The position numbers and the translations under genes were made by a program. A stretch of DNA of 64,000 nucleotides from Ciona savignyi (taxonomy: Eukaryota > Chordata > Ascidiacea > Phlebobranchia > Cionidae): NCBI GenBank assembly GCA_000149265.1, contig CH003417.1:385954-449953 (forward strand), read 5' to 3'. Below, piece after piece: positions 26,001-38,000 of the stretch. The stretch's first letter is position 1; each line of letters begins with the position of its first letter. The notes under the pieces are model-generated. The model did no database searches and was not told where the DNA came from. It saw nothing but the letters and a program-made list of their open reading frames with translations.

Positions 26001-29000
26001 AACATGAGTATTCCCGTCTTCCCATGAGTTTGAGAAACGGATTCCTTTCAAGATTTTGCTGTCTACGCGTGTGGTACGCGTTGTAATGGTTTTAAGAAAG
26101 TTGCCGAATCGTCTTCCGCATTCCGACTCGAATTTTGATTGCTCGGCGTATTTCTCGTTGGGATTCTGGAAAGTGTGGGTTGATTTGTTTGAATGTGCAT
26201 GGTTAAGACTATGGAAATGTGGTACGGATGGACATGTGGTGTGCTTATCAAGGTTGATTTGTGTGAAAATGTGTATGGTAATCATTTTTGAAATGTGGCA
26301 TAGATGGACAGGTGGTGTGCTTATCAAGGTTGATTTGTGTGAAAATGTGTATGGTAATAATTTTTGAAATTTGGCATAGATGGACAGGTGGTGTGCTTAT
26401 TAAGGTTGATTTGTGTGAAAATGTGTATGGTAATAATTTTTGAAATGTGGCATAGATGGACAGGTGGTGTGCTTATCAAGGTTGATTTGTGTGAAAATGT
26501 GCATGGTTATAATTTTTGAAATGTGGCATAGATGGACAGGTGGTGTGCTTATCAAGGTTGATTTGTGTGAAAATGTGCATGGTAATAATTTTTGAAATGT
26601 GGCATAGATGGACAGGTGGTGTGCTTATCAAGGTTGATTTGTGTGAAAATGTGTATGGTAATAATTTTTGAAATGTGGCATAGATGGACAGGTGGTGTGC
26701 TTATCAAGGTTGATTTGTGTGAAAATGTGTATGGTAATAATTTTTATAATGTGGCATAGATGGACAGGTGGTGTGCTTATCAAGGTTGATTTGTGTGAAA
26801 ATGTGTATGGTAATAAGGTTTGAAATGTGGCATAGATAGAAAGGTGGTGTGCTTAGCTTAAGATTAATTTAACAGGAAATCAACAAGATCAGGGCTTTCA
26901 AAATATTGAAAATATGCTGGAAATTATATAAAAAGACAAATACCTGTAAAGGCTGTACCATAACAGAAACAACAGAATTTGCGTCTCTAGGTGCAGTTAT
27001 CCTAACATGAGCTACATCATTATACATCTTCTCGAATTGAGCTTTAATCTTAAAAGACTTTCTGATCAATTCCACCTTTTCCAAATGCTCTTTTTTCACG
27101 ATGATTTTGTAGGATATGACGGATCTACCTTGGACAGCAGGTTCTGTGAAATTAAAAGGTGCTGAAATCACACCACACTTATTTAGAGGTATTGGCTATT
27201 GCTTAGAAGGGTGCTTGTTCGAAACCAGCTGCTAGTCAGTCAAATTGGAAAGTAAATCAAGGCTGGATCTTTACACAAATGTACACCAGTGGAAATGTGT
27301 TCGTTTACACACACTGTAATGAAATAAACAACTATTTTTCAGCTTACAAGCATGTGTGTCTGCAAAAGCTCCGATAACTCAACAGTGAGCACAATCAGAA
27401 GTTTGCCCATGTGAAAAATCTCACAGGTTTTCCCATTACCTAAAATAAAACATGAATATCCTACCCTACACTATTATGACAGATAAGAATCCAAAAATCT
27501 CTTTTTGACAGATAAGAATCTTAAAAACATTTTTCCACTTATAGAATAGGTATGAATAGTATATGCTAAATTAAAATACTTGTATTCGATGCGTTTGGTG
27601 CTTTTCGAGCACGATTATTACGCCTCCCAGTAGAGGAAGTCTGTTTTTCCTTAAGACCCGGGTAATGCAATGCTACATTGATGGTTTTGCCACTTAATTG
27701 TGGAGAGTCTGCTTCACATTTCGCCACCACCCGTTCTGCAACTGTTTGTGTGCTTTGATTAGTGCTAGTTATATAATCTTTCTATGGAAGTGCAAGGTTT
27801 AAATTTCGGAATCCACTCTAGGTGGATCTTTGAATTACATTTAGGATAGACTCCTGGTCCATGGATTTTTGGATCACACTTAAAATAGACTCGGGGTTCT
27901 TAGATCTTTGGATCACTCTTACAATAAATTCGGGCTCCATTAATCTTTAGACCACCCTTATATTAGACTCTGGGTACACAGATCTTTGGATCCTTAGGAA
28001 AGACTCTGGGTGAATGGATCTCTGGATCACCCTTATGATAGACTATGGGTCCATGGATCTCTAGATCACCCTTAGAATAGACTCTGGGTTCATAGATCTC
28101 TGGATCACCCTTTTAATAGACTATGGGTTCATGGATCTCTGGATCATCCTTAGGATAGACTCTGGGTTCATGGATCTCTGGATCATCTTAGGATGGACTA
28201 TTGGTAAATAGATCCCTGGATTCCCCTTATAATGGTCTATGGTCCGGCCCGATGGTCTAGCGGTTAAGTGCGTCGCCTTTCAATCGAAAGGTTGCAGGTG
28301 CGAAACTGGTCGCTAGCTAGTCGGTTGTGTCCTTGGGCAAGGCACTTTACGGACATTGCCTGAACCCAGCGGATTAATGGGTTCTACCAAATTGAAGGAA
28401 CGTGTCTATCACATACAACACACTGCAATAACTCCGGTAACCCGACGATGGGCGCGAGGTTATCTGACGATTGCCCGTGTGATAACCCCTGGGGTTTTCC
28501 CATTCACGGGGATAAACATGAATATCCTATCCTATCCTATCCTATGGTCCATAGGTATATGCATAATCCTATAAGGTTTGGCGGCCGTGTCCGCTATATT
28601 TATTAAATTATATCCTTTTTTTTCTATGACGTGTTTTAATGACTGTTAGTTTTGCCGTCTTTTCCTATTCCCATGCCGTTATTTTATTTGCTTGCCATTT
28701 TTAAATACTGGGGCAAAAAATGAATAAACTAATAAACTAAACTATAAAATATTCACAACCACACCTTGATAGTCAGCAAAATAAACAAGGACATGCTCAT
28801 CAGATCTGTGCAATAGTGTCACAGGCCCACCATCTGTACGCTTTTTACTTTGAAAGAAAAGTTTGATTGTGTCGTCTTTAACATCCTTCCCAATGTTTGT
28901 CACTCTGACGCAATCACTTCTGCACACAACTTTCGTCTGGAATATTTATATATTTAAAATGATATAAATTTATATCGAATAATTCCAAATTTTTTATTTG

Positions 29001-32000
29001 TAATTAATTGTAATTTTGCTTAGGTTTGGCGGCTGCTTCTGTAATATTTATTATTATTTTACTTCAGTTTTTTTGATGACATGTTTCAACAACTGTTTGT
29101 TTTGTTGGCTTTTGCTGGCTGTGTTTCATAATATGTTCTTTGTTTATTTGTTGATAATATAGAAAGTGAATAAACTCAAAGTTCGGATAGTTGGATTTCC
29201 TGCCCAATATGAAATTGCTCCTGGGTCATTAATTTGGTTTTAGGACTATCCATGAGTGCACAGTGATACATATTCAATATATTGTAAAAGTAAGGACTTC
29301 TTTTAAATGCATTAGATACCACTGGGTTTAAGGGGTTGTTAGGTAGAAATTAGGATGAGGTAGGATATTCTAGTTAATCATTGTAAATGGAAAAATGCAA
29401 CTTACATTAGCACACAGTTAATTGTCAGATTACCTAACACCCACTATCAGGTTACTGGAGCCATTGCAGTGTGATGTTTATGATTGGGATGGTTTTTTAA
29501 TTTTGGTAAAGTAATTTATTCATTAGATCAAGGCAATGTCTACGAACTGCCTTGCCCACATTCAAATCCAACAAACTAGTGATAATTTCAAATCTGCAAA
29601 CCTTTGGCTAAAAAAGCCATGCATTAACCCACCAAGCTACTCAATCAGAAAAATGCACCTCATACCCACAGCCAAGTTGCCAGAACTATAACAGTGTGTG
29701 AACAATTAAATATAACTTTCAATTTGGATGACTCATTAGATACCACTGGATTGTAGCAATGTTAGGTGGCTTGCTCAGGTGCACAGCAATACACCTTATG
29801 CCCACAGTCGAGTTGCTGGAACTATAACAGTGTGCAAACAATTAGATATAACTTTCAATTTGGACGACTCATTAGATACCACTGGGTTGAAGCAATGTAA
29901 GTTGGCTTGCTCAGGTGCACAGTAATACACCTCTTGCCCACCCATCACGAATATAAAGTATAGTGCTTCTTTGATTACATTGAATTACAAGTGACATGTC
30001 ATGCTTTTTTGGAGATATTACGCTTAATTTATATCGAACCTTTAGAACGCAATCTTCCAGCTTCTTTTGTTCAATGCCTTTCATAATGGCCCTTATATCT
30101 GAAATTGGGAAGAGGTAATGTACATGAGAAAGGCATCGCACTAAACCACCAGACTAACTGGTCCGAAAAATATTTTCGGATCAATTTATATTTAACAGGG
30201 AAACAGGAGTTGTGTTAGCACATGCAAGGCAAAGGAAGGCCTGTGAGTGCTTGCAGGGAAAAAAATAAGCTGGTTTCAATCCTGCCACCCTCCGGTTAAA
30301 AGCTTCTGGAAAAATATTAGTCCCTTACCTTCTCCATTGTCATAAATCACCATGAATTTTCCCACTGATATTTTTTCAACATCACCAGGCAAAGATTTGT
30401 TAGGACAGCAGTCTTCAATATACATTTCAAGTGTTTCCATACTTGTTTTCGAACTTACCCCCTGTGTTTTATATAAACTTAAGCGAGGTATCATGATACA
30501 TCAGCTAGTCAATTGTGTCCTTGGGCAAGGCCCTTAACGGACATTGCCTGAACCCAGCGGAATGATGAACTTTAAATTGAAGGAACGTCTAAATCATACA
30601 CAACACACTGTAATAGCTCCATATTACAAAAAAGTAGATTTCATATTTCAATATTTAATACAACTCCTATTAATAAGATTGACCAAGTACACAAGAAATT
30701 AGCAATCAGATGGGTTTGAACCCTAAACCTTCCAGCTAAAGGCCTGAAAACTACTGTTCTGCCATATATCTTTTTAAAATGTCAAATTTATATAGTTGTG
30801 TAATTTAAACCAGTAACCAACTATTTAAAAAAAGAAATCTTTCGACTATACATTTATATTGCAGAGACTAAAGATAACAGAATGTACATGATTCCATTTT
30901 ATAAAGATTGCTGTGGTGATTTGAGTGTCCATATACTGGATATACCCTTTTGGATTATAAAATTGATTTAAAGTCAAAACAGTAATATTGGTGCTAAAGC
31001 TAAGACAGATTTACGGGACAAATTATTGTCATTCTGCCAGGCTTGTGGTATAAGGCAAGGAATTTTACCAACGATGCTATATCCACAACTTGTAAAACAC
31101 ATTAAAATAGGAGAAGTGACTGTACCCTATATAAGTAGGCTTTACATCTTAAGCTACATACAGTAATACCAACCACATTGGGCATAACCAAGGAATTGTG
31201 CAAACAGAATTAAACAAACAAAGTTAATGATTTACCGATACCACAAAGCGATCCTTGAATTGTGTTGGAAACGGTTTGAAATATGTTTCCAATCGGTTCC
31301 CTTCAAAGCAGAGGTCGTCTTTTTCGCCTACTTTTCGGGCAACTGCGACAAAAATATTCTTTTTTTATTCTTTTTGTGCATTTTTGCTGAATTTCTTTCA
31401 GTTAAGGCACAAATTGTTGAACTATGGTTTAGTAACAGCATGACATATGTGTTGTATTGCTATGCGTCCTGAAGAGTCTACATGTTCGACTGTTAAGCTC
31501 GGTGGGTTAGTGCTTCACTTTCAGCCAAAGGGTTGATTAAAACTGGTTACTTGCTAGTCAGCTGTGTCCTTGGGCAAGGCACTTAGCAGACATTGCCTGA
31601 ACCTAATGGAGTTGTGGGTGCTACAAAATTAAAGGAATGTCTGAATTATACGCAGCAGCTCCGATAACCCAACGGTGCGAAGGCAATTACACGGGAATAA
31701 ACATAAATATTCTATATGATAAATCTATGTATTGGTAGGCACATTTTAGTCTAAGCAATCAGTCTTAGCAGAATCAAAGTTCACAATAGGGTGCTAGGTG
31801 TTTATATATAGACAAGGGTACATTTACCCCAGTCCATATTACAGTGCCTGCAACAAAGTACCAAAACATCCAATACACAAATTGCTATTTTCAGGGCATT
31901 GTGCAGTTCTGTTGTATTTCTCCAGTTATTAACACAGTGAATGTTTTATACTCCGAGGGTTTGAATAAATTACAAAAAAAACAAACCATCTGGTGTTTGC

Positions 32001-35000
32001 ATTTTATCCAAAAATTTTGATCAAAAACTTAAAAAAATAGTGTTCAAGACACTACCTAAGTAAAAGCTTATTATTATCGGGAAAATTAATCGACAAAATT
32101 GACCCCAATTTTTCACCCACCCTGCGCGTCGACAAAAACAACCAAAACCCCGTCCCTCACTTTGCACAACATGTACACCTCACCCCCACTGGAACGCCGC
32201 TCGTTTTCGAAGAAAAGCTGGAGACTCTGGTTGGACGCGCTCTCTGGTACATTTTGTACCAAAACGCATCTGAAAAATCGACAAATGATTTAAAGGGGGG
32301 GTAATGTTTGTCATTTTTCTGATTGAATAGCTTGGTGGATTAGTGCATTGCCTTTCAGCCGAAGGGGTGCAGAATCGAAACTGGTCGCTAGGTTGTATCC
32401 TTTGGCAAGGCAGTTTTTGCCTGAACTCAATAAAATGATGTGTTGTACAAAATTGAAAAAGCATCTGAATCATACACAACACACTGAAATAGCTCCGATA
32501 ACCTGGCGGTGGATGCAAGGTGATTTGACGATTACCTGTAAAATAAGCATAAATATCCATCCTTTAAAACCCCTTTCTTTCTAAACTACTCTAATATACA
32601 TATTGCCCAGGAATACAATAAGCAGCAAGGGTAAGGATTGAACAGAGAACCCATTCAAGGTAAAACAGGATAAAAAATACCTATTAGCGTAGTTACAGAG
32701 CCCCGCTTCAGCGGCTAAAAGATCCTCCCATGTCCTTGCCTTTGCGGATGATACTTGCTCAGATTGCTCCGGAAATTTATTTTTTCTTCTTGGCTCACGA
32801 CGCGCATTAGAGAATTGTGGTCCTTGAAGCTCCTGTCCCTGTGTTTCCGGCACGCCACTGTGTCTCCGGTTGTCTAAGCAAATGATAAGTGTAAATTTTT
32901 ATGAAGGTGGAACAAAATTTGATTGTAGAACTTATGAAAAAGAATAATGGGAAATGACCCTAGGTAAACTTATCCTAAACCTAAAAGGGAAACTTATCCT
33001 AAACCTGAAAGGGAAACTTATCCTAGACCTGACCTCAACATTAATCCCAGAATTTACCTTAACTCTACCTCCAAACACTACAGTAATCCTTATTCCTCAA
33101 CCTATATTTAAAAAAAAAAGAAAATATAATAGACTGGACAACTAACGAGAAAAATAGAGGGAAAATGTCAACTAAAACTGTGAGTTGGAAAGTAAACCTG
33201 ACCCAACAATAACCTTCACCCCAGAACTAAACTTTATTCTACCACCAGCCTAAACACTCATCCTATAACCTTAATCTATATTTTAGTTTGCAGTTTCCCT
33301 CATTGCCTACTTCTCTCTCTTCCACCTTTCAGTTATCCCCAATAGATCAATGTAGTATTAGATTAATAGTATTATAAATTATTGCTTCACCTTGTGCCAA
33401 TTACTACAACACAAAGTACAACAAACAAAGTTTAAGGGAAAATCTATTAAACATTTATGTCAAGGTAATTAGTCAAAGAAAACACCAAAATCAGCTTCTA
33501 TTCAATTGTTTCTTGGACCCACTCTGTGGATGTTTTATCATATGTTTGACTAGTTTGAAAAGGGATTCGTGCAAAACTGATTAAAGCACTGCGTCTTCTG
33601 AAACTTCTGAAAAGTTATAAGGTAAGGTACCATTTGGTGGCCTGGGTTCTAAAATGGTACTACTAAATTAAAGGAACATGTGAATCATACAAAATACACT
33701 GAAATTTCTCTGGTAAACCGAATACGTAACACAGTCTGATGATTTTCCCTGTAATAATTACCATTGAGTTTTCCCATTTACTGGGTAAAACATGAAACTC
33801 TTATCCTATCAAAACCACACTAATCCAACAAGCTTATTGGTGGTAATTAAACGATTTCCAGCAATTTTCCATTAACACGAATAAAACATGAATATACCCT
33901 ATCAAAACGACTAGCTAATCAGTTGGTAATTAATCAAGGCAATTGTTGTAGAATAATAGTTAAACACAAGTGCAGCAATATTCCATGCCAACTGTTGTAG
34001 GATAATAGTTAAACACAAGTGCAGCATTATTCCCATGCTAACTGTTGTAGAATAATAGTTAAACACAAGTGCAGCAACATTCCATGCCAACTGTTCTAGA
34101 ATAATAGTTAAACACAAGTGCAGCAATATTTCCATGCTAATAAATAACAGCACCTACCATTTCTCCTTTTAGCATTGTTTCTTGGTTGTTCTCGGTATAT
34201 GACTCCTTGTGGTCTATATTGGTTGTCTTGGGGTGCGTTAAAATTGGTGCGCACATGATCTATCTTCTGCAGTAGCTCTCTTGCTATTAAACGAAAGGCT
34301 AAATTTTTGTTTTCTACTTGGGAAAATGCAGGGATATCACACAGGCAATTGTCATATCAACACTAGCCAACTGTGCATCTATAGAAGCTACTGCAATGTG
34401 GTATATATTTAAACGTTAAACCATGAAATTACCAGATTTAGGAAATACCGCATTAGTTTATATACCAGATTTATTTCATAGTGATAATCAATACTTTTGA
34501 ATACAGAAGTTTTAATCGCTTGAAATGTACCTGAAGGGTAAAAAAACATTTGTATGCTAAACTGATTAAAAAATCATATTGCATATATTTTCATGTAGGT
34601 TTGATAAACAACAATTTGTAATCTTGATTAACTTTTTACAATTACATATCAATTAAATAAACAAAACAAATTTTATTGCACCTTAAGCATTTAATTTCAA
34701 ATTGTTAACAATCAAAAATATTATCAAATAAATTCCCATTTAAATTTAGCGTTGATTCTCGTACTGAAAATGAATGATTATCTTATTTATATATAACACA
34801 GTGCAATAACTTCGGTAAAACCGCTCTGGTAATCTAATGGTGAGTGCAGGGTTATCTGATGATTTTTAGTGTGTGTGTTTCCATTAACTTGGATAAAACA
34901 TAAATATTTTGTATTATACATGATTGTTCTATTCTATCTAAATCAACTAGTCAGTTGGTACTTAGTCAAGGCTATTTTTGTAGAATAAAAGTTGAACAAA

Positions 35001-38000
35001 AAGTGCAGAAATATTGGATGGAGTTATGTAATACCTTCATCTTTGTCCAATTGAATTCTGATTTTTTCATCCGTATTTACATAGGATCCATGGTTTTAGT
35101 GCTTCCATGGCTGATTTCTATAGTGCAATAAGCAGTAATTCTTTTATTTCTATGATATTGGCCTCCTGTGACACTTTTAAAGTTTTAGTCATTCATATTT
35201 GATACACAAATCAACATTGATAAGCACACCACCTGTCCATCTGTGCCACATTTCCAAAGTCCCTACCATATACATTTTCACACAAATCAACCTTGATTAG
35301 CACACCACCTGTCCATCTGTGCCACATTTCCAAAGTCCCTACCATATACATTTCCACACAAATCAACCTTGATATGCACACCGCCTGTCTATCTATGCCA
35401 CATTTCCAAAGTCCCTACCATATGTATTTCCACACAAATCAACCTTGATATGCACACCGCCTGTCTATCTATGCCACATAAGTTACTAATAAAAAGTTAA
35501 AGTTATTAATATTATGTTAATTAATAAAAATATCAACACTGAAACACTGACATGGGTGGTAAATAATTAATAAAAATATTAACACTGAAACACTAACAAT
35601 AATATGGTAAATAAAGTAATTAATAATAAAGTAACCAATAATTGGTTAATTAAAGCTACTAATAAAAAGTTAAAGCTATTAATATTATATAAATAAAAAT
35701 ATCAACACTGAAACACTTATATGGGTGGTAAATAAAGTAATTAATAATAAAGTTACTAAACAGTGGTTAATTAAAGTTAGTAATAAAAAGTTAATTAAAG
35801 TTATTAATATTATATAAATTAATAAAAATATCAACACTGAAACACTGACATGGGTAGTGAACTGCACTTTGAAGAATGGTCGCGGTGTGTTCAGGAAACA
35901 TTTTACGAATTCAATCTCTCCAAATCTATAACATCAAACTCAAATTTATTTCCACAACGCTTTGTAGCAGAAACAGACAGTATACTCTGTGTATGAGATA
36001 TACCAAGAGTGATTAGGTAACCAATCTAATAGTTTCTAAAAAAATATAATATAAAAAAAATATATATTGCCTGGACCCAGCGGGATTAATGGATTCTAAC
36101 CAAATTGAAGGGAACGTGTCCATACACAACACACTGTATTAGCTCCGGTAACCAGACGGTGGGCGCGAGGTTATCTGACGATTGCCCGTGTGTTAACCCC
36201 CTTGGTTTTTCCACTCACGGGGATAAATATGAATATCCTATTCTATCCTAAGGGCCACTCAAAAGTGGTTTCCAAAATGGTGGTGGTTCACACATGGTTG
36301 ACACTTTCTAATTATTATAGAGCCTTGTGTTAGAGTTTGATTGACAAGGCTATTTTAGTAAGTTTCATATTTCGCTTTAATTTTGATGGGTCTATTTAAA
36401 TACCTTTTATCAAGGCAGCGATTCCTAAAAATAGAGCTCAGGTGCAAAGTCACACAAAAATTGATCAGGCCAGGGTTCGAACCTAGAACCTCTGTTGCAT
36501 GATTTCAATGTTTAAACCTCCACACTACTTAGGTGGTTGTAATTACCTGCCCATATGCTGTCTTATTGCGAGTTCATTTTGACAGAACTCTGTCGAAACG
36601 CCGCAACAATACAGTCTTCTCTGCTTTGTGAGTTCACCAGAAAAGGAATTTTTTCTTTCTTCTGTAGGTATTAATGTTCATGTGCGGATAAATATTACAA
36701 TATTTATAATTTATACAAAAGAGTATGTGATTATTAGATTACCTCCCAAATGCGTAAAAGCATTCTTACATTGGTAACTGTCACATTATTTACTGCAGTT
36801 GTGGGTTTACCAACTCTATTGCAGTGTGTTGGATATGATTTAGTTGTTCTCTCAAGTTAAGAAAAACACTTTAATCAACTGGATTCATGTAATATAGGCT
36901 AACTGCCTTGTCTACTGACACAGCCAAATAGCTGCCGACCAGTTTCGATCCCACAATGTTTCGGGTTAAAGGCAACACACTAACTCACTCAGCTATTTAG
37001 CTGCACCATATAGAGCATGGTTGGTGAATAAATGCTGCACTATTGATTGCTTATCTCACATAATGCCCACTTAATGTGAAATGATAGCTATGCTTTAACA
37101 TATTAGTCAGCGCTCTCACAAATTTTAATTAACAAATTACTAAAAGTAAACTCATACTTATGCCTGAGTTTCCACAGCTGTGCACTTATTTTTTTCACTA
37201 CTTTGAACAATTTAAACCAGACTAGAAGTGGGATTAAAACCAGTCACTGGTCCTTCGACAAAGCACTTAACAATGTTACCTGTAACCAATAAATAGCGGT
37301 AAATTCTTACAAAGATAAAGAGACTTACCTTGCACATTACCCCGCCTGGCAAGGTTATCTTCACTCTGTGCTCTAGTAAAACCAGAGGCCTGCTGATTGT
37401 AAGTATCTGCGAAAAATAGTGGAAAATTAAATACTTATAGTTTGAATGTTTATTTAAATTCAAAAACGGAAAGCATGTAATTAGAAAAAACTAGCTGAAC
37501 AATCAGAATGTTATTTTGAATAGTTTATTACATTCAAGTCATGGTTAATCCGACTACATAGCTTGATGGATCCAACCACATATCTTGGTGGGTTAGTGCG
37601 TCGCTTTTCAGTCGAAGGGTTACAGGTTTGGAACTGGTTGCTAGCTATACAGTTGTGTCCATGGAAAATGCACTTAACAGACATTGCCTGAACCCCACAA
37701 ATAAATATGTTCTACCCAATTGAAGGAACATGTGAATTATACACAACACGTTGCAATAGCTCCGGAAACCCGACGGTGGGCGCGAGGTGATCTGACGATT
37801 GCTTGTATGTTAACCCCTTTTAGTTTTCCCATGAATATTCTATCCTATATAATGCCAAATGTTAAAATGTCAGTACTAGTCACACTTTACAGCAGACTTT
37901 TCTTCTAAGCTTTATTTTTTTCTAAATTATTGTAATCTGGNNNNNNNNNNNNNNNNNNNNNNNNNNNNNNNNNNNNNNNNNNNNNNNNNNNNNNNNNNNN

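Noticed and set aside
28243-28320. tRNA gene in the SINE head
   Set aside because: A- and B-box-like motifs are present but no cloverleaf with a proper acceptor stem, and the same head recurs in many SINE copies.
35020-35110. Possible exon encoding DEKIRIQLDKDE
   Set aside because: It has a donor but no acceptor after an in-frame stop, and neighbouring exons join in phase without it.
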